DNA from: JANWXD01 sp037446115
GTDB lineage: Bacteria; Acidobacteriota; Terriglobia; Bryobacterales; Bryobacteraceae
Assembly (NCBI GenBank): GCA_037446115.1
Contig: JBBIJF010000021.1
Coordinates: 11,163-75,162, forward strand
DNA: 64,000 bases
Reading direction: 5' to 3'
A model generated the notes under the pieces. It was given only the letters and a program-made list of their open reading frames with translations. It did not search any database and was not told the origin of the DNA. The translations under genes and the position numbers were made by a program. This document shows, piece by piece, positions 43,501 to 51,470 of the stretch (its first letter is position 1; the number at the start of each line of letters is the position of its first letter).

Positions 43501-44085
43501 GCTGTTGGCCGGGTTGCCGCTCATGGAGATGTCCACGCCGCCCAGCAACCCCGTGAACCGGGAGTTCTGATTGTCCGCCGGAGCCGCCCCAGGCACCAGC
43601 AAGGTCAACTGCACGAAGCTGCGCCCGTTCAACGGCAGCTCCAGGATCTGATCCCGCTGAATCAGGTTGTAGACCTCGCCCGACCGTGTCTCGACCAAGG
43701 GTGCGCCACCCACGACCGTGACGCTCTCAGTGGGCGCGCCCAACTCCAGCACAACCGGCACGACACGGTCGTCGGCCACGTGCAAACTGATGCCTCTGCG
43801 CTCCGAGGTCTTGAACCCCGGCGCCGTCACCGTCACTGTGTAGACCCCCGCTTCGAGGCCGCGAAACGAATAGAATCCCACTTCGTTCGTGGTTCCGCTT
43901 CTCTTGAACCCGGTCTGCTCATTGACGATCGTCACCTGGGCATTGGGGACGACCGCACCGGATGGATCACTCACCGTCCCGCTGATGGCGCCGGTCACCC
44001 TCTGTGACCAGGCGACTCCGAGCGTGCCAAACATTGCGAGGATTCCTGCAAGGACGCTTTTGCGGCTCAAGGAAACCGAAATCAT
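40576..44085 (-). CDS. TonB-dependent Oar-like outer-membrane receptor (2)
   Basis: A 1169-aa paralogue of the receptor at 28330-31764. The ATG at 44085 has GGGGGT upstream; longer frames contain the promoter itself and are rejected. Signal peptide SVLAGILAMFGTLGVAWSQ; regulatory-like Ig domain at about 30-115 (GAISGTVSDPSGAVVPNAQVTIV...GFYSFRGLEAGVYTVTVTAPGF); plug with QRDQILELPLNGRSFVQLTLLVPG; and a barrel ending in FALKFIF. Ligand unknown. TPR-3 follows it. Confidence 0.88.
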   Translation of the reverse strand: MISVSLSRKSVLAGILAMFGTLGVAWSQRVTGAISGTVSDPSGAVVPNAQVTIVNEQTGFKRSGTTNEVGFYSFRGLEAGVYTVTVTAPGFKTSERRGISLHVADDRVVPVVLELGAPTESVTVVGGAPLVETRSGEVYNLIQRDQILELPLNGRSFVQLTLLVPGAAPADNQNSRFTGLLGGVDISMSGNPANSNAWLVDGVDNVDHGSGRTILVYPSVDSIEEFKVQRNSYGADMPAAGGAVINLVTKGGTNEFHGSVYEFFRNDKLNANNFFLNKAGKEKGKLRHNNFGYSVGGPIKKDKLFFFWSHEWRREVRGVTRQSSVPTDKERVGDFSPPRSVFNPQQPINPFTGLPFPNDKIPQDLLSPAGLAIMKLYPRENNPGQVFNWVEAVATKLNTRQEQLRIDYNISSNTNLMARFTNDAWSNPAPNFGTDGGLWGDTGFPTVDSSWEQPSKSLAVRLTQTLSPTTVNTFQFSYSNNRIFITRGMGEEINSEIVSKVASVFPGVPNKTHAIFWGAPETGIGANLWNAAPWDNAHDIFTWKDDFSKISGNHTFKFGAFVSLPTRKDEDCCGANVTTPQFWGPTAIPGGAGVGGGWGPAEAPGNGSIVTGNGLADLLLKGAYWGSNEQSDQPRAKIRWKNIEVYYADTWRVTPRLTLDYGVRWSILPPSVQSDNRIGNFIPSLYDPRLGGDPKNGMIYPKELRMPDQGIAGGSANLRGIDVGRGLRKSGYNTIAPRLGIAWDPTGAGKWAIRVGAGFFYGRADMSQPIGQMLLNPPFNATINFANGRPLDSLPAALPTVGVGTPTDGVDTNWKIQGSYQWNFTIERELFRDTKLEVAYVGNRGHHLPMNWDLNLVPPEKRLQWAVLNYTPGSDTTLRDSLRSFFPLKGTNTLFFQSNGGNSSYHAFQTYLTKRFSNNFSFGASYSFSKLLSIVSLNCCGNGGGARLVDPWNFRYNRGPADFDRPHIFTLNVIYKFPELLNKPAAQRFFLGGWETTAIYSYATGVPLTVTISGADVGVSGNRPDLIANPKGPNTPDGGWLNPRAFVVPQLGRLGTAGQGILHGPPTNQADIAIYKNFKIKERRAIQFRFETFNTFNHTQFFAGSVDTNYQVSGLTTLDPATGQPTNRFTGCNALPGRSFPDCNTNAAFGLPTRARDPREIQFALKFIF

Positions 44086-44154
44086 TCCAGTACCCCCTTC
44101 GCGTTGGTGGACAGCCCTGTGCCATCCCGGCATACCACCTGAAGCTCCACAAAA

Positions 44155-44213
44155 GATGTACCACCGATCGCCGCACAAGTCAAGTCTTTTCATTAGCTTT
44201 TTTCAATTATGAA
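44155..44213 (-). promoter_or_regulatory. Receptor-2 promoter with conserved upstream block
   Basis: On minus: TTGACT (44183-44178), a 17-nt spacer and TACATC (44160-44155); the leader is about 63 nt. The 37-bp block 44213-44177 is nearly the same as that of receptor 1 (31948-31912), with the same spacing to the -35. The -10 boxes and spacers differ, so the similarity is limited to the upstream part. Confidence 0.6.
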
Positions 44214-44347
44214 TGCCGAACTGCCTCAAAAGACTTAAGAAATTTTGCTGGCTTGCAGCACGCCGCCGCACCGCCTGCCGCCGGGGGTTCTGATACCACG
44301 CGCGCCCCGCGCGCTAGAATGGGTGCACCGGGGCAGCCGGCAGGCGA

Positions 44348-45088
44348 ATGCGCTATCTGGTGATCAGCGACGTGCACGCGAACTGGGAGGCACTCGAAGC
44401 CGTGCTCGAGCACGCGCGCGGAAGCTATGACGCGATTCTGTGCTGTGGAGACCTCGTGGGTTACGGCGCCGATCCGAACCGTGTGGTGGAATGGGCCCGC
44501 CGGCATGTGTCCGCCGTAGTCCGCGGCAATCATGACAAAGCTTGCGCGGGACTGGAAGACCTGGAATGGTTCAATCCGGTGGCCCGCGCCGCCGCTTTGT
44601 GGACGCAGCAGGCCCTCACGCCGGAAAACCTCGACTATCTCCGCAATCTCCCTAAAGGGCCGCTGGCGCTCGACGGCTTTCAGATCCTGCACGGCTCTCC
44701 CGTGGACGAAGATGAGTACCTGGTGACGGTCGCCCACATCCAGCAAATTTCTGCCTATGTGGACCGCCCCCTTTCGTTTTTCGGGCACACGCACCTGCAA
44801 GGCGGATTCTTCTGGTACCGGGCCGGCGTGCACCGGATCGGCAAACTCCCGGAAACCGAGAATGAGCGCGTGGTGGAGCTTTCTCCGGATGCCGTGTGTC
44901 TGGCCAACCCCGGAGCTGTCGGTCAGCCGCGCGACGGAGATGCGCGGGCCGCCTACCTCCTCTACGTTCCCGAAGAGCGCATCCTGATCTACCGCCGCGT
45001 GCCCTACGACGTGGACACGGCCCAGCGCAAGATTCTGGACGCCGGTTTGCCGCCCGCCTTGGCGCACCGGCTCGCCCTCGGAGCCTGA
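44348..45088 (+). CDS. Metallophosphoesterase (YfcE/DUF4922-like calcineurin fold)
   Basis: A 246-aa metal-dependent phosphoesterase. Motifs in order: SDVHANWEAL (D-x-H), CCGDLVGYG (GD), VRGNHDKA (GNHD), ILHGSP (H) and FFGHTHLQ (GH-x-H), the complete set of two-metal ligands. The substrate is unknown; relatives act on phosphodiesters or nucleotides. A TAGAAT box at 44315-44320 lies 27 nt upstream. It is divergent from receptor 2 and convergent with trkH. Confidence 0.85.
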   Translation: MRYLVISDVHANWEALEAVLEHARGSYDAILCCGDLVGYGADPNRVVEWARRHVSAVVRGNHDKACAGLEDLEWFNPVARAAALWTQQALTPENLDYLRNLPKGPLALDGFQILHGSPVDEDEYLVTVAHIQQISAYVDRPLSFFGHTHLQGGFFWYRAGVHRIGKLPETENERVVELSPDAVCLANPGAVGQPRDGDARAAYLLYVPEERILIYRRVPYDVDTAQRKILDAGLPPALAHRLALGA

Positions 45089-45100
45089 CGCGGCCCGCGT

Positions 45101-46549
45101 TCAGCGCCGCCAAAACGCCGGACTCAGGACCACGAGTGCCGTGTAGAACTCCAGCCGTCCCGCGATCATGCAGCTGCTCAAGACCCATTTGGCCAGAGCC
45201 GGCAGGTGCCCGTAGTTCTCCGCGGGCCCGACACTGCCGAGAGCGGGACCGATATTGAACATGCAGGCCGCTACGGCGGAAATGGCCGTCAAGACGTCCA
45301 CGCCGACCGCGGCCAGGAGCAGGCAGGAGGAAAAGTTCACCAGAAAGGCCAGGTAAACCAGATTGAGAAGGCTGCGGATCGTGGGGTCCGGAACCACTTG
45401 GCCGCCGAGCCGCACCGCAAAAACAGCGCGCCGCTCCACCATGCTGCGGAACTCGCGCCCCACGACCTTCAGCAGCAGCACCAGGCGCGCAATCTTCAAT
45501 CCGCCCGCCGAAGAGCCCGTGCAGCCTCCGGCAAACATTAAGGCAAGAAGCACAAGCTGGGGCAGGGGCCCCCAGGCCTCATAGTCCGTTGTCGCAAACC
45601 CGGTGGTCGTGGCGATCGAAGTCACCTGGAACAAAGCCGTGCGCAGGCCGTGTTCCACACCGTAGCCGCCCTGCGCCATGAGGCTGACGAACACAACGAG
45701 CGTGGCGACCGCGATGACCAACGTGTAGGCCCGCACCTCCACATCGGAAAAGAAGGCCTGGGGGCGCCGCTCCACCCAGAACTGGTACTGGCGCGCGAAG
45801 TTGATGCCCGCCAAAAACATGAATGCGATGACGATGTACTCGATCCGGGGGTCGGCGAAACCGCCCACGCTGGCTGTGCGCGTGGAAAACCCGCCGGTCC
45901 CCAGGGTGGAGAACGCGTGGCAGGCGGCCTCAAAGGCATCCAGACCGGCCCAGCGCAGGGCCACATACTCGGCCAGAGTAAGAGCGAAGTAAATCCGCCA
46001 TAACGAGAGGGCGGTTTCCGCAATCCGGGGCTTCAGTTTGTCGGACTTGGCTCCGGAAAACTCCGCGCGGTACAGGTGCATGCCGCCCGTGCCCAGCAAC
46101 GGCAGCACGGCAATCATCAGCAGCACGATGCCCATGCCTCCGAGCCAGTGCATGAAGATGCGCCAGAACTGCAGTCCGCGGGGCAGCGGTTCGACCTCGG
46201 CCAGAACGGTGGCCCCCGTGGTGGTGAAGCCGGAAGCGGCTTCGAAGAAGGCGTCGGTGAAGGAGTGGAAGTAAGGGGAAAAATACAGGGGAAGCGCCCC
46301 GAACAGCGAAGCCAGCACCCAGATCAGCAGCACCAGCAGGATGGCCTCCCGCAGTGTCACCTCGCCCTGCGGGCGCGAACATAACCCGTAGAGCAAAGCC
46401 CCGGCGGCCGCCGTGGCCAGCCATCCCAAGCCGAGCGGGGCCAGTTCCTCTCCCGCCGCCAGCGCCACGACAAGCGGCGCCGCCATCGTGGCCGCCAGCA
46501 GCAACAGAAACAACCCGAGGACGTGGGCGACGGCCCCGGCACGGATCAT
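45101..46549 (-). CDS. trkH: Potassium uptake channel subunit TrkH
   Basis: A 482-aa integral membrane protein with four pore-loop repeats, seen as FTTTGATVL, STLGTGGFSTR, STATTTGFATT-like (IATTTGFATTDY) and the late GPALGSVG. These form the K+ selectivity filter. Length matches the family. Its start overlaps the trkA stop by 4 bp (ATGA), so the two subunits are coupled. Together with TrkA it imports K+ using the membrane potential. Confidence 0.92.
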   Translation of the reverse strand: MIRAGAVAHVLGLFLLLLAATMAAPLVVALAAGEELAPLGLGWLATAAAGALLYGLCSRPQGEVTLREAILLVLLIWVLASLFGALPLYFSPYFHSFTDAFFEAASGFTTTGATVLAEVEPLPRGLQFWRIFMHWLGGMGIVLLMIAVLPLLGTGGMHLYRAEFSGAKSDKLKPRIAETALSLWRIYFALTLAEYVALRWAGLDAFEAACHAFSTLGTGGFSTRTASVGGFADPRIEYIVIAFMFLAGINFARQYQFWVERRPQAFFSDVEVRAYTLVIAVATLVVFVSLMAQGGYGVEHGLRTALFQVTSIATTTGFATTDYEAWGPLPQLVLLALMFAGGCTGSSAGGLKIARLVLLLKVVGREFRSMVERRAVFAVRLGGQVVPDPTIRSLLNLVYLAFLVNFSSCLLLAAVGVDVLTAISAVAACMFNIGPALGSVGPAENYGHLPALAKWVLSSCMIAGRLEFYTALVVLSPAFWRR

Positions 46550-47922
46550 TCCCGGCTCCGTTTCCGCTCGCTGAGGAACGCCGACTCCAGCTCCCGCACC
46601 GTCCGTTCCAGGGTGAAAAAGATGACGCTGTCGCCGGCCTGAATCGCGGCTTCGCCGCGGGGTACGATCACCGTCCCGTCCGGCCGCACGATCGCCCCCA
46701 CGATGGCCCCGCGAGGGAAGCGGATGTCGCGCAGCCGGCGCCCCACGTACGGGGAACCCGGAGCCGCAATCAGTTCAATGGCTTCCGCCTCCTCCTCCCG
46801 AAAGGTGGTGACCGAAAGCACGCGCCCTTTGCGAACGAACTGCAGGATGCGGTCCACGGTGTGCAGCCGGGGACTGACCGTGGTGCTGATGCCCAGCCGC
46901 TGCGCCATGGGCAAATAGTTCATCCGGTTAATGAGCGCGACGATTTTCTTTACGCCGAGGCGCCGGGCCAGCAGCGAGGCGATGATATTGTCCTCGTCAT
47001 CGTTCGTGAAGGCCAGATAGGCGCCGGCACCCCGGATGCCCTCCTCCACCAGCACGGTCTCATCGGTTCCGTCCGCGTGCACGACCACGGTGCGCTCCAG
47101 CACCTGGGCGATCTTTTCGCAGCGCTGCGCGTCGCGCTCGAACAGCTTCACGCTGACCCCCTGGCGTTCGAGTTCCTGCGCCACCCACACGCTGATCTGT
47201 TTGCCGCCCAGGATAAACACGCGTTCCACGCGCTCCTGCGTGCGGATCCCCATGAAGCGCAGGTCCTCCTCCAGGTCCTGGGCCGTCGTGATGATGTAGA
47301 CGTGATCGCCGGGCTGCAGCACGTCGTTGCCCCGGGGGATGATGACCTCCGGCCCGCGGAAGATCATGGCGATCAGCGAGTTTTTGGGCGGTCCGGCCCG
47401 GTCCAACTCCTCGAGCGTCTTGCCGACCACCCAGTTGTCCGGCTCGATGCTCATGCCGAACAGTTTTACCTTGCCTCCGGCGAAATCCACGATGTCGGAA
47501 ACGCCGGGCACCCGCAGCACGCGCAGGATCCGCGCAGCCAGTTCGGACTCCGGGTGCACGATCAGATCAATGTGAACCCCTGCGCTCCGGCAGATCTCGC
47601 GCCAGGAGGCGGCCTCGTGCGTTTCCAGGCGCGCCACCTTCACCTGTCGCTCCGCTTCGACCTGCGCGATCAGACACGCCAGCAGGTTGACCTCATCCGA
47701 ATTGGTTGCGGCGATGAGCATCTCGGCGTCTCCAAGCCGGGCCTGTCGCAGCGTGCGGATGCTGGAGGCGCTGCCTTCTACGATGCGCGCGTCCAGCGCT
47801 TGCGCCAGTTGTGCGCACCGCTCCGGACTCTGCTCGACGATGGTGATCTCGTTGCCCTCGCGACTCAGCCGCCGCGCGGTCAGATAGGCTACGTCGCCGC
47901 CGCCCGCGATCAGAATCCGCAT
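46546..47922 (-). CDS. trkA: Trk system potassium regulatory subunit TrkA
   Basis: A 458-aa cytoplasmic protein with two tandem RCK units. Each has a Rossmann N-part (MRILIAGGGDVAYLTARRL at the start; FILGGKQISVWVAQELERQGVSVKLFERD near 235) and a TrkA-C part. It binds NAD(H)/ATP and gates TrkH. The ATG at 47922 is chosen from GAGGT 4 nt upstream and from family length. Its first codons overlap the end of the P-loop gene by 13 bp. Confidence 0.92.
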   Translation of the reverse strand: MRILIAGGGDVAYLTARRLSREGNEITIVEQSPERCAQLAQALDARIVEGSASSIRTLRQARLGDAEMLIAATNSDEVNLLACLIAQVEAERQVKVARLETHEAASWREICRSAGVHIDLIVHPESELAARILRVLRVPGVSDIVDFAGGKVKLFGMSIEPDNWVVGKTLEELDRAGPPKNSLIAMIFRGPEVIIPRGNDVLQPGDHVYIITTAQDLEEDLRFMGIRTQERVERVFILGGKQISVWVAQELERQGVSVKLFERDAQRCEKIAQVLERTVVVHADGTDETVLVEEGIRGAGAYLAFTNDDEDNIIASLLARRLGVKKIVALINRMNYLPMAQRLGISTTVSPRLHTVDRILQFVRKGRVLSVTTFREEEAEAIELIAAPGSPYVGRRLRDIRFPRGAIVGAIVRPDGTVIVPRGEAAIQAGDSVIFFTLERTVRELESAFLSERKRSRE

Positions 47923-48464
47923 CGGGACCTCACGAACGCGACCAGTTCCGGGCTGACATAGTGCGGCGGGCGAACCGGAAACCGCGGCTTGTCCGCCAGA
48001 GGTCCGGCCAGAAGTTGCCGCCAGCACCCGGCCGGCTCCGCTTCGTGGACGAGGCAGGCGGTGACGCGCTCCAGGTGGCGCAGCACGGCGGGTTTGAGGT
48101 CCTCCACAGCCGGCTGGATCACCAGCAGGTACACGTCGGGGTGCAGAAACTCCAGGGCGCTGTTGGTCTCGACGACGGCGTTTGCGGCCCCCGCAAGCAC
48201 CGGCTCCAGGGCCGGAGCCAGCAGATCCGGCGATCGGGCGCAAACCAAAAAGGAGCGTCGGGCGCCGGCGGCCAGGAAGCGTCCTGTGTCGGTTTCATCG
48301 GGCGCCGTCTGCTCGGTCACTTCCGCACCCCCGGCGGAGGAGCCATGGCTGTGCGGACTTACTTTCACCGCCGTCCATGCCGCCTCGGGCAGGGTACGGA
48401 TCAAACCCGTGATCACCGCCGTCTTGCCCACGTGACGGCTGTTTCCACCGACAACCACGAGCAT
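47910..48464 (-). CDS. P-loop NTPase, MobB-like
   Basis: A 184-aa protein, ATG 48464, with AGGAAGGA upstream. The N-terminus MLVVVGGNSRHVGKTAVITGLIRTL is a P-loop (GxxxxGKT) of the SIMIBI kind, as in MobB and dethiobiotin synthase. The following AVKVSPHSHG also resembles MobB (AVKHTHH). A Cys/His pair in the C-terminal half is not in a known motif. It overlaps trkA by 13 bp. A MobB-type role with mobA (17.5 kb) is possible but speculative. Confidence 0.6.
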   Translation of the reverse strand: MLVVVGGNSRHVGKTAVITGLIRTLPEAAWTAVKVSPHSHGSSAGGAEVTEQTAPDETDTGRFLAAGARRSFLVCARSPDLLAPALEPVLAGAANAVVETNSALEFLHPDVYLLVIQPAVEDLKPAVLRHLERVTACLVHEAEPAGCWRQLLAGPLADKPRFPVRPPHYVSPELVAFVRSRCGF

Positions 48465-48526
48465 GGATCCTTCCTGTATCCTATCTTGCGGGGACGGCTG
48501 TCCCGTTCGAGTGGCACGCGCGGTCC

Positions 48527-49558
48527 TCAGGGGCGTTCTCGCTGTCCGGCCTCCAGGCGCCGTTTCAGCTCCGCCACTTCCCGCCGCAGTTCGGGAAGGC
48601 GGCTGAGGTTGGCGAGCATCTCCAGATATTCCTTGAGGGGACGCGCCGGCGTTCCCCAAACCACTTGGCCGGAGCGCACGATCTTCGACGTCAAAATACC
48701 GGCGCCGGAACCGACTACGGCCCGGGATTCGATCCGCGCCTTGTCACCGACGCCCACCTGGCCGCCGATGACGGCGTAGTCTTCCACCACCACGCCGCCG
48801 GAAAAACCCGTCTGCGCCGCGACCACCACGTGGCGGCCGATGCGGCAGTTGTGCGCCACGTGCACCATGTTGTCCAGCTTGGTTCCCTCGCCGATCCAGG
48901 TCACTCCCAGCGCCGCGCGGTCTACCGTGGAATTGGCTCCGATCTCCACGTCGTCGCCGATGACGACACGACCGATCTGCGGAAACTTGTGGTAGCGGTC
49001 GCCCTCGAAGACGAAGCCAAAGCCGTCGGCGCCGATGACGCAGCCCGAATGCAGGATCACCCGGTTGCCGATGTCTACGTCGTCGTAAACCGTTACGTGC
49101 GGGTGAATGGTGCAGTTTTCGCCGATGCTCACGCGGCGCCCGATGACCGCCAGGGCCCCGATGCTTGTGCCCGGGCCGATCCGGGACCCCTCGCCAATGG
49201 TCACAAGCGGCCCAACAAAGACGCCGGGGCCGAGCTCCGCGCCGGGGGCGATCACGGCCGTGGGGTGAACGCCGGGGACGACCGGCGGCGGCGGACACAA
49301 CCGGCCGGCCGCACGCGCAAACGCGGTCCGGGGATCGGCGGCGCGGATCACGGTCCGTCCCGCAGCGTTGTCGTAGTCCGAAAAGACGATCAGACAGCCG
49401 GCCGCAGATCCCTCCGCTTCGCGCGCCGCCTTGGCGCTGGCCACGAAGGCCAGTTCCGTAGCGCCGGCGGAGGCAAGATCGGCCACACCCGTCAGAACCT
49501 TTTCTCCGTCGCCTTCATACGGCGCTCCCAGCCACTCTGCGAGTTCTCGCACACGCAC
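48527..49558 (-). CDS. lpxD: UDP-3-O-(3-hydroxymyristoyl)glucosamine N-acyltransferase LpxD
   Basis: A 343-aa trimeric left-handed beta-helix acyltransferase of lipid A synthesis. The N-terminal uridine-binding domain (about 1-100) is followed by hexapeptide repeats, with the catalytic His in NMVHVAHNCRIG near 245 and GGQVGVGD at the end. A C-terminal helix is present (LPELRREVAELKRRLE). GTG 49558 is chosen because GGGGAGGAT is 4-5 nt upstream; the reading frame continues upstream without a start of comparable quality. Divergent from lpxA. Confidence 0.92.
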   Translation of the reverse strand: MRVRELAEWLGAPYEGDGEKVLTGVADLASAGATELAFVASAKAAREAEGSAAGCLIVFSDYDNAAGRTVIRAADPRTAFARAAGRLCPPPPVVPGVHPTAVIAPGAELGPGVFVGPLVTIGEGSRIGPGTSIGALAVIGRRVSIGENCTIHPHVTVYDDVDIGNRVILHSGCVIGADGFGFVFEGDRYHKFPQIGRVVIGDDVEIGANSTVDRAALGVTWIGEGTKLDNMVHVAHNCRIGRHVVVAAQTGFSGGVVVEDYAVIGGQVGVGDKARIESRAVVGSGAGILTSKIVRSGQVVWGTPARPLKEYLEMLANLSRLPELRREVAELKRRLEAGQRERP

Positions 49559-49596
49559 GCTGATCCTCCCCGGGCGGTCCGCAACCGGCCCCTGAG

Positions 49597-49603
49597 TATC
49601 ATA
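49597..49603. promoter_or_regulatory. Shared palindromic -10 between lpxD and lpxA
   Basis: TATCATA reads TATCAT on plus (8 nt before ATG 49611) and TATGAT on minus, about 39 nt before the lpxD GTG. Two divergent lipid A genes therefore appear to use overlapping -10 boxes. Confidence 0.45.
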
Positions 49604-49610
49604 CAAGGTT

Positions 49611-50399
49611 ATGCCTGCGGATCCTTCGGCGGTCATCGCGCCCACGGCCCGCGTCCATCCGGAGGCGCGCATCGGGCCGCAGACCATCATCGGCGACTAC
49701 TGCGTTATCGAATCCGACGTGGTCATCGGCGCCTTCTGCCGCCTGGAGCCCTACGTTTATGTGAAACGGTGGACGACGCTTGGCGACCGGAACGAGATCT
49801 CGGCGGGCACGATTCTGGGCACCGATCCGCTGGACAAAGCTTTCACCGGCGAGCGCAGCTATCTGCGCATCGGCAACGACAACAAGATCCGCGAGCACTA
49901 CACCATCTCACGAGGAACCCAGCCGGAATCAGTCACCGAAATCGGCGACGGCAACTACATCATGACTTCCGGTCATATTGCCCACAACTGCAAAGTGGGC
50001 AACCGGACCGTGATCTGCAGCTGCGCCTTGCTGGCGGGCTATGTGGAGGTCGAAGACGAGGCTTTCATCTCCGGCGGAGTGGTGATCCACCAGTACTCGA
50101 AGATCGGCCGGCTGGCCATGATCGGGGGCAACACGCGCGTCAACCAGGACGTGCCGCCTTTTTTCCTTTACTCGGACTTTAACGTGGCGCCCAAGGGGCT
50201 GAACCTGGTAGGGCTCAAGCGGGCCGGATTTACTCAAGAGCAGATTGCCGTACTCAAGCGAGCTTACTGGTTACTCTACCGCTCCGGCCTGAAGCTGGAA
50301 GAGGCGCTGCAGCGGATCGAAAGCGAGATTCCGAACGATCACACGCTGCATCTGGTGCGGTTCATCCGTTCCAGCCAGCGGGGCATCTGCCGCGAGTAG
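49611..50399 (+). CDS. lpxA: UDP-N-acetylglucosamine O-acyltransferase LpxA
   Basis: A 262-aa enzyme, first step of lipid A synthesis, adding a 3-hydroxyacyl chain to UDP-GlcNAc. Hexapeptide repeats cover residues 5-185. The catalytic His is in TSGHIAHNCKVGN, GGNTRVNQDVPPFF is a family hallmark, and a helical C-terminus follows. The ATG at 49611 starts 8 nt after a TATCAT box. Usually lpxA sits in an lpxD-fabZ-lpxA-lpxB run; here it is divergent from lpxD and alone. Confidence 0.93.
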   Translation: MPADPSAVIAPTARVHPEARIGPQTIIGDYCVIESDVVIGAFCRLEPYVYVKRWTTLGDRNEISAGTILGTDPLDKAFTGERSYLRIGNDNKIREHYTISRGTQPESVTEIGDGNYIMTSGHIAHNCKVGNRTVICSCALLAGYVEVEDEAFISGGVVIHQYSKIGRLAMIGGNTRVNQDVPPFFLYSDFNVAPKGLNLVGLKRAGFTQEQIAVLKRAYWLLYRSGLKLEEALQRIESEIPNDHTLHLVRFIRSSQRGICRE

Positions 50400-50447
50400 G
50401 AGCACAAAAGCCGCTGGGGGTCTTCGGGACGGCGCGCCCTGCCGAGT

Positions 50448-51470
50448 TTACGGCCGCCGGAGAACCTCGCGCCGCAGCCCCTCGACACCGGCTTGCTCGA
50501 GCACCTCGCCGTAGCGCGCCAGCGCCACGCGGCCGCCCATGGAGGGAAAGACCGAGACCAGGTCGCGGATCTGCTGCTGCAATGCGGACGGATCCGTGGC
50601 GGAGGCCGCCAGACTCCGCACCGCGGCCGTAACGTGGCGCTGAACCTCCCGCTCGTTTCGCAGGAAGTCCCCAAATCTTCCCTGGTCTGCTCCATGCAAG
50701 CGGCCCGACTGCGTCTCCGCATAGTCTACGCCGATGACCACGCGCTCGAGCAGAGAACTGTCCGCAGGCTGTATGGACAATCCCGCTTCGTAACGTGCGC
50801 TCTGACCGGGCCCGAGGCCGCCGCCGTCAAACCACCCGTCTGCGACTTGAGAGAAACGCACGGGTTGAGACCTTCCCCGCCAGTAGACCTCGAAGATCAA
50901 CCCGTGAGCCACCAGCGGCTCCGCGCCGACGTTGGTCAGCGTAAATTCCAGCCCGCCGATGTGCTTGCTCTGTTCCTCGGTAACCACCGTAATAACGGAA
51001 GGCTTCGAGACCCGGATCACGCCCGTACTATCCACAGACTCGATGGTGAGGCCGTTTGAAACCAGAGTTTCCGTGGTTCCCCACAGCGGCACTTGCGCGC
51101 ACCTTGGCCCTCCCGACGCCGACTGCGCCCGCGGCCTCTCGGCCTGCGGGGAATTCTCCCCGGAAGAGCAACCTGAAGCACACCAAACCGTGCCACTGCC
51201 GCACGTGGCTCTGTTACAGCATGTCTGCCCCGTCCGGAGGTTCCGGTAGCAACATGCCATACATTCGCCGCGGCACGCGTTGTTTGTATTGCAGTACAGG
51301 CACTGTATTTGATTGGCAACGGAGCGACAAACGCAGCGAATCGTACCCCAAGCTTGGTTACAACCCCCGCACTCATAGCTGGCTTCGCAGTCAGCTTTCG
51401 CCATTGGGGTGCTGATGCAGCTCCAGAGAAGCGCGAAAAATCCAACGTTGCGGAGCGTTCGGAACACCAT
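50448..51470 (-). CDS. Secreted protein with a very Cys-rich N-terminal module
   Basis: About 340 aa from ATG 51470; a GTG at 51479 and an ATG at 51545 are alternatives. The signal peptide is VFRTLRNVGFFALLWSCISTPMAKA. The next 75 residues hold 16 cysteines in pairs or short spacings (YECGGC, RCVC, QCLYC, ACRGECMACC, TCCNRATC, WCASGC), with another Cys later. The C-terminal 200 residues show a beta-sandwich-like region (about 130-240) and a helical tail. No homologous family is recognised. The Cys count is even, so up to eight disulphides are possible in the periplasm or outside. Confidence 0.65.
   Translation of the reverse strand: MVFRTLRNVGFFALLWSCISTPMAKADCEASYECGGCNQAWGTIRCVCRSVANQIQCLYCNTNNACRGECMACCYRNLRTGQTCCNRATCGSGTVWCASGCSSGENSPQAERPRAQSASGGPRCAQVPLWGTTETLVSNGLTIESVDSTGVIRVSKPSVITVVTEEQSKHIGGLEFTLTNVGAEPLVAHGLIFEVYWRGRSQPVRFSQVADGWFDGGGLGPGQSARYEAGLSIQPADSSLLERVVIGVDYAETQSGRLHGADQGRFGDFLRNEREVQRHVTAAVRSLAASATDPSALQQQIRDLVSVFPSMGGRVALARYGEVLEQAGVEGLRREVLRRP

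Noticed and set aside
45091..45105. Short GC hairpin between the phosphoesterase and trkH as a terminator
   Set aside because: ACGCG/CGCGT stem without a T-run and overlapping the trkH end; too weak to call.
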